The translations under genes were made by a program, and so were the position numbers. A stretch of 37,612 bases of DNA from Ectothiorhodospiraceae bacterium (GTDB lineage: Bacteria > Pseudomonadota > Gammaproteobacteria > SZUA-152): the NCBI GenBank assembly GCA_002401775.2, contig NVUB02000208.1, positions 1-37,612 on the forward strand, written 5' to 3'. Each line of letters begins with the position of its first letter. Within the stretch, counting starts at the first letter, position 1. Under the pieces are notes generated by a model. That model was given only the letters and a program-made list of their open reading frames with translations. It had not been told where the DNA came from and did not search any database. Positions 24,631 to 34,509 of the stretch are shown here, in pieces.

Positions 24631-25841
24631 GTGCTTCACAACCTTTGCGGATAATGGTCATGGCTGGAGGCACGGGCGGTCATGTGTTTCCGGCCTTGGC
24701 GGTCGCTGATGCATTGCGCGCGCAGGGTGTTGAAGTTTCTTGGCTGGGAACACGGCGTGGTCTGGAAGCAGACGTGGTGCCCAATGCTGGTTTTCCCATT
24801 GATTATATTCACGTGTCCGGCTTGCGTGGGAAAGGCATCATGCGATTAATGACTGCGCCAGTAACCTTGTTGTCAGCGTTGTATCAAGGCTTGAAAATTA
24901 TGCGACGCCGTAACCCGTCTGCGGTATTGGGCATGGGCGGCTATGTGTGTGGGCCGGCAGGATTGGCCGCTTGGATAAGTCGTCGGCCATTGTTAATTCA
25001 CGAGCAAAATGCCCGTGCCGGGTTGACCAACCGCTTATTGGCACCTTTCTCAAAACGGATTATGCAGGCGTTTCCCGGTACTTTTCCGGCGAACAAAAGG
25101 GTGTATTACACGGGTAATCCTTTACGTAAAGCCTTTACGGAAAATCCGGCATTAAGTGCTCGCCCTCAGCCAGTGAATACCCCGTTGCGCTTGCTGGTCA
25201 TCGGCGGCAGCCTTGGCGCGGCATATCTTAATCGTGTAGTGCCTGCGGCACTGGCACAGATGAAAAGTAATGAGCGCCCACACGTCTGGCACCAAACGGG
25301 TAAAAATAATATTGAGTCAGCGACACTGGTCTATTCATCATTAGGTTTGCTGGCGGCTCGTGAGCAGGAAAATATCAGCCCATCGAAAGACCAGCCATCA
25401 CCCCATGAAAAGAAGGCAAGCGGTAAATCTTTGGTCAAAGTAAAACCCTTTATAGCGGATATGGCGGCCGCGTATCGTTGGGCCGATGTAGTGCTGTGCC
25501 GGTCGGGCGCGATGACTATCGCCGAGCTGGCCGCTGCCGGAGTGGCATCGATTTTGGTGCCATTTCCCCATGCCGTTGATGATCACCAAACCGCGAATGC
25601 CCGTTACTTATCCGACGCGCAAGCCGCGTTACTGGTGCCACAGGAACATTTAAATGCTGAATCGTTACGGGACATTTTACAGTCACTGAGCGCGGAACGA
25701 TTAAATAAGATGGCAGCATCGGCCAGCAAACTGGCTTTGCCGAAAGCGACCGCACAAGTTGTGCAGCATTGCCTGGCAGTGGCACGAGGACAGTTACCGG
25801 GGCAGACACCAGGACAACACAAGGGGACATCACATGGTTGA
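24627..25841 (+). CDS. murG: MurG, lipid II synthase (UDP-GlcNAc transferase)
   Basis: The 404-residue GT28 glycosyltransferase adds GlcNAc to lipid I on the inner face of the membrane. Motifs are [64 protein letters not shown] and [11 protein letters not shown]. It is about 45 residues longer than E. coli MurG. Much of the excess is a hydrophilic Lys/Ser/Pro-rich stretch ([20 protein letters not shown], about 25360-25430) in the C-terminal domain before [16 protein letters not shown]. It overlaps murC by eight bases. Confidence 0.96.
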   Translation: MSASQPLRIMVMAGGTGGHVFPALAVADALRAQGVEVSWLGTRRGLEADVVPNAGFPIDYIHVSGLRGKGIMRLMTAPVTLLSALYQGLKIMRRRNPSAVLGMGGYVCGPAGLAAWISRRPLLIHEQNARAGLTNRLLAPFSKRIMQAFPGTFPANKRVYYTGNPLRKAFTENPALSARPQPVNTPLRLLVIGGSLGAAYLNRVVPAALAQMKSNERPHVWHQTGKNNIESATLVYSSLGLLAAREQENISPSKDQPSPHEKKASGKSLVKVKPFIADMAAAYRWADVVLCRSGAMTIAELAAAGVASILVPFPHAVDDHQTANARYLSDAQAALLVPQEHLNAESLRDILQSLSAERLNKMAASASKLALPKATAQVVQHCLAVARGQLPGQTPGQHKGTSHG

Positions 25842-27339
25842 GAATTTATCGACGCCTCTTATCCGTGAAACGCACCCTGCCTGGGGACGTATGCGCCGTG
25901 TGCACTTTGTGGGGATTGGTGGTGCAGGCATGGGCGGTATTGCTGAAGTGCTGTCTAATTTAGGTTATGAGGTGTCCGGGTCAGACCTGCGTGAAAATGC
26001 CGTCACTCAGCGGTTAATCAACATGGGCGCCAAGGTCTTTGTTGGCCATGATCAGGCACATGTCGCAAATTGCGATGTAGTGGTGACATCCACGGCGGTA
26101 CAAGCGGATAACCCCGAAGTGGTTGCTGCTCGAGCGGCGCGTATACCGGTCGTACCGCGCGCTGAAATGTTGGCAGAATTGATGCGTTTTCGCTTTGGTA
26201 TCGCCGTAGCGGGTACTCACGGTAAAACCACAACGACCAGCTTAACAGCCAGCTTACTGGCAGAGGGCGGGTTAGACCCTACCTTTGTGATTGGTGGTTT
26301 GCTGAATAGCGCAGGTTCTCATGCCCGACTGGGTGAAGGGCGTTATCTGGTGGCTGAGGCCGATGAAAGTGATGCCTCGTTTTTGTACTTGTCGCCAATG
26401 ATGGCCGTGGTAACCAACATAGATGCAGACCATATGGAAACTTACGGCGGAGATTTCGACAATCTGCGCCAGGCCTTTTTGGAGTTTTTGCACCACCTGC
26501 CTTTTTACGGTTTGGCCGTCATGTGTATTGATGACCCGGTGGTGCGGGAACTATTACCGGAAATTTCCAAACCGGTGCTGAGCTATGGCTTTGATTCAGA
26601 AGATGCCGATGTGCGCGGTTTTGCCTTAACGCAAAAAGGCCCGCACACACATTTTCGCGTCAAACGAAAAAACCATGACGGTGAGCTGGCCATCACTTTA
26701 AACATGCCGGGCCAGCACAACGCTTTGAATGCGTTGGCAGCCATTGCCGTTGCCAGTGAATTGAAGGTGTCGGACGACGCCATACAAAAGGCACTTAGCG
26801 GCTTCGAGGGAATCGGCCGACGTTTTCAAGTGTATGGTGAAATCAAGATTGCGACCGGTAGTGTATTGCTAGTAGATGACTACGGCCATCACCCACGTGA
26901 AGTGGCCGCCACCCTGGATGCCGCGCGCAAAGCGTGGCCAGAGCGCCGTTTGGTGTTGGCCTTTCAACCACATCGCTTTTCCCGGACCCGCGACCTGTTT
27001 GAAGACTTTGTAAAAGTGTTGGGCGACGTCAACACATTGTTGCTGTTAGAGGTTTTTGCAGCGGGCGAACAATCCCAGGGCGGTGATGATGGCCGTGCAT
27101 TGTGTCGCGCCATTCGTGCGCGTGGACAGCAAGATCCTATCTTTGTAGAAACGATAGATGATCTCGCGCCGACCTTGCAAGGTGTGTTGCGTGATGGTGA
27201 TGTATTGCTAACGTTGGGTGCGGGGTCGATTGGCGCGGCGGCGGCCCTTTTGCCAGAACAGTTACCGAAACAGTTACCGACACTATCGCAAAAACAAGCG
27301 CAAACACAAACACCAGAAAAAGGGGGTGTGAAAAAATGA
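25834..27339 (+). CDS. murC: MurC, UDP-MurNAc:L-alanine ligase
   Basis: The product of 501 residues from the ATG at 25834 (MVENLSTPL), which has AAGGGGAC upstream; the open frame extends back to 25759 inside murG, but without support. It shows [18 protein letters not shown], the ATP loop [25 protein letters not shown] and [14 protein letters not shown]. It adds the first residue (L-Ala) of the stem peptide. The C-terminus carries a Gln-rich tail ([20 protein letters not shown]) built from a 12-bp repeat. It overlaps murB by four bases. Confidence 0.97.
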   Translation: MVENLSTPLIRETHPAWGRMRRVHFVGIGGAGMGGIAEVLSNLGYEVSGSDLRENAVTQRLINMGAKVFVGHDQAHVANCDVVVTSTAVQADNPEVVAARAARIPVVPRAEMLAELMRFRFGIAVAGTHGKTTTTSLTASLLAEGGLDPTFVIGGLLNSAGSHARLGEGRYLVAEADESDASFLYLSPMMAVVTNIDADHMETYGGDFDNLRQAFLEFLHHLPFYGLAVMCIDDPVVRELLPEISKPVLSYGFDSEDADVRGFALTQKGPHTHFRVKRKNHDGELAITLNMPGQHNALNALAAIAVASELKVSDDAIQKALSGFEGIGRRFQVYGEIKIATGSVLLVDDYGHHPREVAATLDAARKAWPERRLVLAFQPHRFSRTRDLFEDFVKVLGDVNTLLLLEVFAAGEQSQGGDDGRALCRAIRARGQQDPIFVETIDDLAPTLQGVLRDGDVLLTLGAGSIGAAAALLPEQLPKQLPTLSQKQAQTQTPEKGGVKK

Positions 27340-28238
27340 ACGCAGCCGCAAACACCCTCGTGCCTCGTGGCAATTTATTGTTAGACGAACCAATGCTAAA
27401 GCACACCTCCTGGCGTATTGGCGGCCCAGCAGACCGTTATTATCAACCAGCGGATGTTGCGGACCTTTCCGTATTTTTATCGCAGCTGGCCGATGCAGAG
27501 CCGCTTTTCTGGTTGGGGCTTGGCAGTAACTTGCTGGTGCGTGATGGCGGTATTCGCGGCACGGTGATCGCCACCAGTGGCGTGATGAATGGACTGGAAC
27601 TGAAAGGCGATAATACCGTACGCGCGGAAGCCGGTGTCGCCTGTGCCAAAGTGGCGCGATTTTGTGCGCGCGCCGGACTAAAAGGCGCGGAATTTCTAGC
27701 GGGCATACCCGGCACCATGGGCGGCGCGTTGGCAATGAATGCCGGAGCCTTCGGTGGAGAAACCTGGAATGTCGTAGCAGCGGTGCAAACCATCACTCGT
27801 CAGGGCCAATTACAACGCCGTAGCGCTGATGAGTTTGATGTGGCATATCGGCAAGTAGTCATGCCAGAAAATGAAGGGTTTGTAGCCGCTGAATTAACCC
27901 TGGAAACCGGTGGTCAGCCAGAACAGTTGTTAGCTGACATTAAAGACTTGCTGAATAAACGCGGTAGTTCGCAGCCCACACAATTGCCCAATGCCGGTTC
28001 TGTATTTCGTAATCCAGAGGGTGATTTTGCGGCGCGGTTGATTGAAGTCTGTGGATTAAAAGGCGCGAGCGAAGGCGCGGCCTGTGTGTCAGACAAACAC
28101 GCCAATTTCATTATCAATACCGGCGGCGCCACAGCGTTTGACGTTGAGAATTTAATCGAACGTGTGGCGCAAACGGTGTTGCAAAAAGAATCTGTGCAGT
28201 TACACCGCGAAGTTCACATTGTGGGAGAAGTGAAATGA
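27336..28238 (+). CDS. murB: MurB, UDP-N-acetylenolpyruvoylglucosamine reductase
   Basis: The 300-residue FAD enzyme reduces enolpyruvyl-UDP-GlcNAc to UDP-MurNAc. Motifs are [54 protein letters not shown], and [19 protein letters not shown] with the catalytic serine, then [16 protein letters not shown]. The length and the last blocks fit the shorter type II MurB rather than the 342-residue E. coli form. It overlaps murC and ddl by four bases each. Confidence 0.96.
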   Translation: MNAAANTLVPRGNLLLDEPMLKHTSWRIGGPADRYYQPADVADLSVFLSQLADAEPLFWLGLGSNLLVRDGGIRGTVIATSGVMNGLELKGDNTVRAEAGVACAKVARFCARAGLKGAEFLAGIPGTMGGALAMNAGAFGGETWNVVAAVQTITRQGQLQRRSADEFDVAYRQVVMPENEGFVAAELTLETGGQPEQLLADIKDLLNKRGSSQPTQLPNAGSVFRNPEGDFAARLIEVCGLKGASEGAACVSDKHANFIINTGGATAFDVENLIERVAQTVLQKESVQLHREVHIVGEVK

Positions 28239-29221
28239 CCGACACAGTGGCGTCCGATTTTGAAATCGACTGTTCCGCCTTTGGCAAGGTGGCGGTGCTG
28301 TTAGGTGGTCTATCGGCAGAACGGGAAATTTCACTGAAGAGTGGCGCGGACGTGTTGGCGGCATTACAGCATCGTGGCGTGGATGCCCACGGTGTCGATG
28401 TGGGTCGTGACATTGTTTCGGTATTACTGGCCGGTAAATTTGAATGTGCCTTTATTGCCTTACATGGACGCCGCGGTGAAGACGGTGTGATGCAGGGGTT
28501 GTTGGAGTCTCTGAATATTCCGTTTACGGGCTCTGGTGTATTGGGCAGTGCGCTGTCAATGGATAAAATTCGCAGTAAACAGTTGTGGTTATCGGTGGGG
28601 ATTCCGACACCAAAATTTGTAGCATTACATGAAGGCAGTGATTGGGCTGCCATTGTGAAAGATTTGGGTTTGCCGTTGGCGGTTAAGCCGGTGCGTGAAG
28701 GTTCCAGTTTAGGCACCACGCGCGTGGAACATCTGGATGAGCTGCAACCCGCCTGGCAAGATGCCGTGGCATTTGATGACGCCGTGATGGCAGAACCCTG
28801 GGTGCTCGGTGAGGAATATACCGTGGCTATTTTAGGCGACGAGGCATTGCCGGTTATTCGTCTGGAAACACCGCGCACCTTTTATGATTATCTGGCGAAG
28901 TACAAGACCAACGATACCCTTTATCACTGTCCGTCCGGGTTGGATGCTGACACTGAAAAAACCATTCAAGCACTGGCATTACGCGCTTTCGAGGCATTAG
29001 GCGCCACGGGCTGGGGGCGTATTGATTTAATGGTGGATGGTAATGGCCAGCCCTGGTTACTGGAAAATAATACGGTACCGGGATTGACCGACCACAGTCT
29101 GGTACCGATGGCGGCTAAAGCAGCGGGTATTGCGTTTGATGAATTGATTTTACGCATTCTGTCGGCGACCCATGCGTCAGGTGGATCGGATCTCATGGGA
29201 GAGATTAGCCATGGGTGCTAG
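28235..29221 (+). CDS. ddl: D-alanine--D-alanine ligase
   Basis: The 328-residue ATP-grasp enzyme makes D-Ala-D-Ala for MurF. Blocks seen are VAVLLGGLSAEREISLKSG, FIALHGRRGEDGVMQGLLE, GSALSMDKIRSKQLW, LAVKPVREGSSLGTTRV and LENNTVPGLTDHSLVPMAAK. The N-terminus is about 20 residues longer than in DdlB of E. coli. The 3' end overlaps ftsQ by 11 bases, typical of the ddlB-ftsQ junction. Confidence 0.96.
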   Translation: MTDTVASDFEIDCSAFGKVAVLLGGLSAEREISLKSGADVLAALQHRGVDAHGVDVGRDIVSVLLAGKFECAFIALHGRRGEDGVMQGLLESLNIPFTGSGVLGSALSMDKIRSKQLWLSVGIPTPKFVALHEGSDWAAIVKDLGLPLAVKPVREGSSLGTTRVEHLDELQPAWQDAVAFDDAVMAEPWVLGEEYTVAILGDEALPVIRLETPRTFYDYLAKYKTNDTLYHCPSGLDADTEKTIQALALRAFEALGATGWGRIDLMVDGNGQPWLLENNTVPGLTDHSLVPMAAKAAGIAFDELILRILSATHASGGSDLMGEISHGC

Positions 29222-30041
29222 ACGCGTGGTTGCTAAAAAGCCCAAAAAGGCACGCATAAAGCCGGTGCGGCCGTTGACCTTGAAAAGGTGGAGTCAACCG
29301 CTGTGGTTAACGCGCCGGTTAGTGGGTGGCGCGATGCTGTTCGGTGTACTGGGTGGCGTGGTGACTTCGGGGGTATGGACGTTGCTACAAGCCGACACAC
29401 TGCCCATTGAACACGTGCAGGTGAACGGTGCTTTTAAGTATCTTGAGCGACAAGATTTGTTTCAAGCGATCGGTGAGCTTGCAGAAGACGGTTTTTTTTC
29501 CGTCGATGTTCGTGCGGTAAAACAAGCCTCTGAAGCATTGGCGTGGGTGGACCGAGCATCCGTACGCCGGGTTTGGCCGAATATTTTGCAAGTGGACATT
29601 ATCGAACACGTGCCATTGGCCAAGTGGAAAAACGGGGGCATTGTTAATCGGCGTGGTGAGGTTATTGCCGCAGCCGAAAATGTAAAAGGAAATGAAATAA
29701 AGACCGCGAATGGTGACAGTGAGTTTGCGGCGCTACCGATTTTTTCCGGACCGGAAGGGTCGGCTGAACAGTTATCGAAACGCTATCAATCAATGTCATT
29801 GGTATTGGCGGAGCTGGGTTTGGGTATTTCTACGTTAAGCATCAGTGAACGACGTGCATGGAAGTTGTCGCTGAATAATGGCTTGCAGTTATTGTTAGGT
29901 CGTACTGCAAATGATACACAACTGGCGCGATTTGCCCGTGCCTATGAAAAAGTGCTGGCCAAACAGGTGCAACAGATACAGTCCATTGATTTGCGTTATA
30001 CCAATGGTTTTGCGGTGCGGTTACGCGCTGAAGTGGGGTAG
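29211..30041 (+). CDS. ftsQ: FtsQ, divisome membrane protein
   Basis: The 276-residue product has a basic cytoplasmic end (MGARRVVAKKPKKARIKP), one membrane helix (GAMLFGVLGGVVTSGVWTLL), a POTRA domain (PIEHVQVNGAFKYLERQDL) and the FtsQ beta domain (ERRAWKLSLNNGLQLLLGR). The ATG at 29211 is preferred because GGAGAG lies seven bases upstream; a longer frame starts at 29172. FtsQ scaffolds FtsL and FtsB. A 308-bp spacer with a nested hairpin separates it from ftsA. Confidence 0.95.
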   Translation: MGARRVVAKKPKKARIKPVRPLTLKRWSQPLWLTRRLVGGAMLFGVLGGVVTSGVWTLLQADTLPIEHVQVNGAFKYLERQDLFQAIGELAEDGFFSVDVRAVKQASEALAWVDRASVRRVWPNILQVDIIEHVPLAKWKNGGIVNRRGEVIAAAENVKGNEIKTANGDSEFAALPIFSGPEGSAEQLSKRYQSMSLVLAELGLGISTLSISERRAWKLSLNNGLQLLLGRTANDTQLARFARAYEKVLAKQVQQIQSIDLRYTNGFAVRLRAEVG

Positions 30042-30068
30042 TGGTGTGGATAGTTTCTACAGGTACAC

Positions 30069-30187
30069 AAGAAAAGGATACCCTGCATTCAGAAGAAGCC
30101 GTAAATACATCCCTGTAGGCTCGGCAGCCGCATCCCTGCGGCTAACGCTTCTGACTGATGCTGTTAAATACAGGCTATCCTTTTCTT
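30069..30187. repeat. Nested palindromic element between ftsQ and ftsA
   Basis: The outer arms AAGAAAAGGATA (30069-30080) and TATCCTTTTCTT (30176-30187) are perfect complements. Middle arms are CAGAAG (30090-30095) and CTTCTG (30148-30153). An inner hairpin AGCCGCA-TCCC-TGCGGCT lies at 30126-30143. The 119 bp can fold into a branched structure as RNA or as a cruciform. There is no coding signal. It may be a dispersed repeat; CATCCCTGTAGGCTCGGCAG looks like one known from many gammaproteobacteria. Confidence 0.7.
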
Positions 30188-30222
30188 CTGGGGCGCGGGT
30201 GTAAATGAACACTTAAGAAGAC

Positions 30223-30270
30223 AGTTAAGTAAATAGTTAAGTGAATAGTTAAGTGAATAGTTAAATGAAA
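30223..30270. repeat. AGTTAAGTGAAT 12-bp tandem repeats before ftsA
   Basis: There are four units of exactly 12 bp: 30223-30234, 30235-30246, 30247-30258 and 30259-30270. The middle two are identical; the first and last each differ slightly. They lie 80 bases upstream of the ftsA start. Confidence 0.85.
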
Positions 30271-30349
30271 AATGGGTTAACAGCGATGAACGTTGTCAGA
30301 GTCAGTAGTTTGGTTTTATTAACGGTTAATAATTTTTTGGGATGCGGTG

Positions 30350-31585
30350 ATGAGCAAAAAGTCTGATCAAAATTTGCTGGTGGGCCTGGATATAGGCACT
30401 TCCAAGGTGGTGGCTATTGTTGCCGACCTGACGCCGGAGGGTGAGATCGACATTATCGGTATTGGCTCACATCCGTCACGCGGTTTGAAAAAAGGCGTGG
30501 TGGTGAATATAGAGTCAACGGTGTTGTCTATTCAACGCGCAGTGGAAGAAGCTGAACTCATGGCCGGTTGCCAGATTGATTCGGTATTCGCCGGTATCGC
30601 TGGAAGTCATATTCGCAGTTTGAATTCTCACGGTATTGTCGCGATTCGGGATAAAGAAGTGAATCATGCCGATGTGGAGCGCGTAATTGATGCTGCGCGG
30701 GCCGTGGCGATTCCTGCGGACCAAAAAATATTGCACATTTTGCCGCAAGAATTTTTGATTGATGATCAGGAAGGGATTCGCGAGCCGGTCGGTATGTCTG
30801 GCGTTCGTCTGGAAGCCAAAGTCCACATGGTGACCGGTGCGGTGAGTGCTGCGCAAAATATTATTAAATGCGTACGGCGCTGCGGTTTGGAAGTGGACGA
30901 TGTGATTCTCGAACAGTTAGCGTCCAGTTATGCGGTATTGACGGAAGATGAAAAAGAGCTGGGCGTGTGTCTGGTCGACATGGGAGGCGGTACCACCGAC
31001 ATCGCCGTGTTTACGGATGGGTCGATTCGACACACCGCCGTTATTCCCATTGCCGGTGATCAGGTAACCAATGATATCGCCGTGGCATTGCGTACCCCGA
31101 CCCAATATGCCGAAGAGATAAAAATTAAATACGCTTGCGCGCTAACGCAATTGGCCAGCCCTGAAGAAAATATTGAAGTGCCCAGTGTGGGTGATCGGCC
31201 CCCTCGGCGTTTGGCACGGCAAACACTGGCAGAAGTGATTGAACCCCGTTATGAAGAATTGTTAACGCTGGTGCAAAACGAATTACGCCGCAGCGGGTTT
31301 GAAGAAATGTGTGCCGCCGGCATTGTACTTACCGGGGGTACTGCAAAGATGGAAGGTGTTATTGAACTGGCAGAGGAAATTTTTCATATGCCGGTTCGTC
31401 TGGGTGTGCCGCAACACGTTACGGGGTTGGTGGATGTGGTGCGTAATCCGATTTATGCCACGGGTGTGGGGTTGTTGTTGTATGGCAACCAGCACCACAG
31501 TGACGCTCAGAAAGATCGTAAAAATAATTGGGGCGGGAAGGGCCTGTGGTCACGCATGAGAAGCTGGTTTCAGGGAAATTTTTAA
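30350..31585 (+). CDS. ftsA: FtsA, actin-like divisome protein
   Basis: The 411-residue product opens KSDQNLLVGLDIGTSKVVAI (phosphate 1 loop), continues with AGIAGSHIRSLNSHGIV (the 1C domain), LVDMGGGTTDIAVF (phosphate 2) and GIVLTGGTAKMEGV (adenosine site). It ends in an amphipathic helix, GLWSRMRSWFQGNF, that tethers FtsZ to the membrane. The ATG at 30350 is taken; a GTG one codon earlier is equally placed. 94 bp separate it from ftsZ. Confidence 0.97.
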   Translation: MSKKSDQNLLVGLDIGTSKVVAIVADLTPEGEIDIIGIGSHPSRGLKKGVVVNIESTVLSIQRAVEEAELMAGCQIDSVFAGIAGSHIRSLNSHGIVAIRDKEVNHADVERVIDAARAVAIPADQKILHILPQEFLIDDQEGIREPVGMSGVRLEAKVHMVTGAVSAAQNIIKCVRRCGLEVDDVILEQLASSYAVLTEDEKELGVCLVDMGGGTTDIAVFTDGSIRHTAVIPIAGDQVTNDIAVALRTPTQYAEEIKIKYACALTQLASPEENIEVPSVGDRPPRRLARQTLAEVIEPRYEELLTLVQNELRRSGFEEMCAAGIVLTGGTAKMEGVIELAEEIFHMPVRLGVPQHVTGLVDVVRNPIYATGVGLLLYGNQHHSDAQKDRKNNWGGKGLWSRMRSWFQGNF

Positions 31586-31679
31586 ATGAGTTAAACAGTA
31601 TTGAATCAATATTTTACGTAGCATGTATTAAAAACAAATTTTAAATGAATTAAGAATTACTCAACAAGAGGGCAACACA

Positions 31680-32834
31680 ATGTTCGAGCTAATGGAAACC
31701 AGCATTGCAGGAGCAGTTATTAAAGTTATCGGCGTTGGTGGCGGCGGTGGTAATGCAGTTGAACACATGCTGGCGCAAAACGTTGATGGCGTAGAGTTTA
31801 TCTGCACCAACACGGATGCGCAGGCGCTGAAAAACTCTTCGGCACGTACCGTGCTGCAACTGGGTAATAATGTGACCAAGGGGTTGGGAGCCGGTGCTAA
31901 CCCGGATGTGGGCCGACAGGCCGCTCTGGAAGATCGGGATCGTATTGTTGAGCTGATCGAAGGCGCCGACATGGTGTTTATTACCGCTGGCATGGGCGGC
32001 GGCACCGGCACTGGTGGTGCGCCGGTGTTTGCTCAAATCGCCAAAGAGATGGGGGTATTGACAGTGGCGGTAGTGACGAAACCTTTTCCCTTTGAAGGCA
32101 AAAAACGCATGATGCTGGCCGATCAGGGAATTAAGGAATTGTCAGAGTATGTTGATTCTCTAATCACCATCCCTAACGAGAAGTTGATGGATGTATTAGG
32201 GAAAGATGTTTCTTTACTGGATGCCTTCAAAGCCGGTAATGATGTATTACTGGGCGCCGTGCAAGGTATTGCGGATTTAATTACTCGTCCAGGCTTGATC
32301 AATGTTGATTTTGCCGATGTACGCACAGTGATGTCTGAAATGGGCATGGCAATGATGGGTACGGGTTATGCTTCTGGCGCGGATCGCGCAAGAACCGCCG
32401 CGCAGGCTGCGGTTGCCAGTCCGTTACTGGAAAACGTCGACCTTGCCGGTGCCCGGGGCATTCTGGTTAACGTGACTGCTGGCATGGACATGTCCATCGG
32501 TGAATTTGATGAAGTGGGTAGCACCATCAAGGACTTTGCTTCTGACAATGCCACCGTGGTGGTGGGTACGGTTATTGATCCGGAAATGACAGAAGGGTTG
32601 CGAGTGACCGTAGTGGCTACCGGCCTGGGACAGAGCCCGGTTGTGCAGACGGCGATTGAAAAGCCGGTGACCCTGGTTGCCCCCGCAGGCCCGGACGGTG
32701 AAGTGGATTATTCACCGCTCGACCGTCCCACCGTCATTCGTAATAAAATGGCCGGAGAGCGTTATGCCACAGGGACGGATGGAAATTTGGATTATCTTGA
32801 TATTCCGGCTTTTTTACGTCGCCAGGCAGACTAG
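31680..32834 (+). CDS. ftsZ: FtsZ, tubulin-like cell-division GTPase
   Basis: The 384-residue product polymerises into the Z ring. It has VIGVGGGGGNAVEHML, the tubulin signature GGGTGTG (residues 106-112), the T7-loop region LINVDFADVRTVM, and the conserved C-terminal peptide DYLDIPAFLRRQAD that binds FtsA and ZipA. The variable linker before the C-terminal peptide is short. An ATG follows GAGGGCAACACA. It is the last gene before the operon's intrinsic terminator. Confidence 0.98.
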   Translation: MFELMETSIAGAVIKVIGVGGGGGNAVEHMLAQNVDGVEFICTNTDAQALKNSSARTVLQLGNNVTKGLGAGANPDVGRQAALEDRDRIVELIEGADMVFITAGMGGGTGTGGAPVFAQIAKEMGVLTVAVVTKPFPFEGKKRMMLADQGIKELSEYVDSLITIPNEKLMDVLGKDVSLLDAFKAGNDVLLGAVQGIADLITRPGLINVDFADVRTVMSEMGMAMMGTGYASGADRARTAAQAAVASPLLENVDLAGARGILVNVTAGMDMSIGEFDEVGSTIKDFASDNATVVVGTVIDPEMTEGLRVTVVATGLGQSPVVQTAIEKPVTLVAPAGPDGEVDYSPLDRPTVIRNKMAGERYATGTDGNLDYLDIPAFLRRQAD

Positions 32835-33042
32835 ACGCTGGCCTGAAAATGAAAGTTGTCGCGAGGGAAAGTCATTTTGAGTCAGGTTTTTCGTTCATTA
32901 TGAGGCGATAGGGCGAATAGTCATGCTCTTTAGCGAAACTGACCGGGAAATAATGAACGGGAAATTGGGCCACAATGAATTTTCCACCGCAGACTTTTCA
33001 TGCTCGGACAAGCGCCTAATATAGATAATAAATCGTAATCAA

Positions 33043-33069
33043 ACTGAGGCCTTGCCTCAGTGTTTTTTT
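33043..33069 (+). terminator. Rho-independent terminator after ftsZ
   Basis: A perfect 8-bp stem, ACTGAGGC (33043-33050) with GCCTCAGT (33054-33061), has a CTT loop and is followed by GTTTTTTT (33062-33069). It lies 209 bases after the ftsZ stop and closes the dcw transcript. The rest of the 32835-33201 spacer holds no gene; lpxC is presumably transcribed from a promoter after this hairpin, which I could not assign. Confidence 0.9.
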
Positions 33070-33201
33070 AACGTTCTTTTGGGAGCGTATGGTGAGTGAG
33101 GCGACGAAACCGTCTACTAGGCAGGGTTATTGGGCTGTGGTAGACTTCTCGATTCCTCACGCCATATGGATATGGTGGCAAATATTTTTCCGGTTAATCA
33201 G

Positions 33202-34113
33202 ATGATTAGACAAAGAACATTAAAGAACGTCATTCGCGCAACCGGTATCGGTTTGCATACGGGTGAAAAGGTGTATTTGACCTTGCGTCCGGCTGCTGTG
33301 GATTGCGGAATAGTGTTTCGTCGAGTGGATTTGGACGTGCCGGTAGAAATTGCCGCTACGCCTGGAAACGTGGGTGACACCCGTCTGTCTACCACATTAA
33401 TTCAGGACGGTGTTCGGGTCTCAACCGTTGAACATCTGTTGTCTGCAATGGCGGGTTTGGGCATCGACAACGCTTATATTGATGTCAGTGCGCCAGAAGT
33501 GCCTATTATGGATGGAAGTGCTGGGCCTTTTGTGTTTTTGATTCAGTCTGCTGGCATTGAAGAGCAAAATGCCGCTAAGCGTTTTATCCGCATCAAAAAG
33601 CCGATTGTTGTTGAAGATGGTGACAAATGGGCTCGATTTGACCCGTTTGAAGGGTTTAAGGTCTCCTTTAATATTGATTTTGCGCATCCTGTCTTTCATT
33701 CGGAAAACCAGTCCACGACCGTTGATTTTTCCAGTACCTCTTTCGTGAAAGAAGTCAGTCGCGCACGGACTTTTGGGTTTATGCGAGACATCGAACAGCT
33801 ACGGGAAGATAATCTGGCCTTAGGTGGCAGCATGGATAACGCCATTTTAATGGACGATTACCGCGTGCTAAATGAAGATGGCCTGCGTTACCAGGATGAA
33901 TTTGTAAAACACAAGGTGCTTGATGCCATTGGCGATTTGTACCTGTTGGGCTGTAGCTTGATTGGTGAATTCAGTGGTTATAAATCCGGACATGCGCTGA
34001 ATAACCGTTTGTTGCTCAGCTTGTTAGAAAATGAAGACGCCTGGGAATCCGCCACCTTTGATGACCCTAAGCGGGCCCCTATTTCCTATATCCATCCCTT
34101 AATGGCGAATTAA
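33202..34113 (+). CDS. lpxC: LpxC, UDP-3-O-acyl-N-acetylglucosamine deacetylase
   Basis: The 303-residue product starts [20 protein letters not shown], the standard LpxC N-terminus, so the ATG at 33202 is chosen although the frame opens at 33130. Zinc ligands H78 ([10 protein letters not shown]), H237 and D241 ([10 protein letters not shown]) match H79, H238 and D242 of E. coli. It catalyses the first committed step of lipid A synthesis and shows that the organism has an LPS outer membrane. Confidence 0.97.
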   Translation: MIRQRTLKNVIRATGIGLHTGEKVYLTLRPAAVDCGIVFRRVDLDVPVEIAATPGNVGDTRLSTTLIQDGVRVSTVEHLLSAMAGLGIDNAYIDVSAPEVPIMDGSAGPFVFLIQSAGIEEQNAAKRFIRIKKPIVVEDGDKWARFDPFEGFKVSFNIDFAHPVFHSENQSTTVDFSSTSFVKEVSRARTFGFMRDIEQLREDNLALGGSMDNAILMDDYRVLNEDGLRYQDEFVKHKVLDAIGDLYLLGCSLIGEFSGYKSGHALNNRLLLSLLENEDAWESATFDDPKRAPISYIHPLMAN

Positions 34114-34509
34114 CCCCGCTATTTCCTATAATTTTCCGGTCTGTACATAGGATTGTAGAGGTAGATTTCAAACCTACCCTGCGGTGCTCATTCAAATCCC
34201 TACATCATTCCCAGCATCCGTGCTTTGAATAATCGCGCTTTGAATAACCGGGCGGGTTTAAAACCCGTACCCTACGGCGTATCTGCAAATCATTCACACC
34301 GCCCCCCCCTCCCCCGAATATCCGTCAGTTCCTAGAGGCAGGTTTCAAGCCTGCCCGAGCGGTGGCTGTTTAAAGTCCGCATATTATTCTTAATACCCGT
34401 GGGTTAGGCATAGGATGGGATGCATATTCGGCTTGCCTGTGGCCGGTCTTGTTGGTAACTTGTGCGCCCGCTGTCAGAAAGTTCTAGCGCTGGTTTTGCA
34501 TTGAAGCCA
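34114..34509. repeat. Intergenic stretch with three REP-like palindromes and a C tract
   Basis: Palindromes GGTAGATTTCAAACCTACC (34160-34178), CGGGTTTAAAACCCG (34253-34267) and GGCAGGTTTCAAGCCTGCC (34337-34355) share the plan 'GGnnGGTTTcAAaCC'. Direct repeats of GCTTTGAATAA (34222-34247) and a run of eight C (34302-34309) lie between them. The convergent ends of lpxC and dciA face each other here, a usual place for such elements. Confidence 0.7.

Noticed and set aside
28114-28878. Long minus-strand ORF (254 aa) opposite murB/ddl
   Set aside because: It is the shadow of well-supported ddl and murB frames, has Ser/Pro/Ala-rich composition and no motif or ribosome-binding site.
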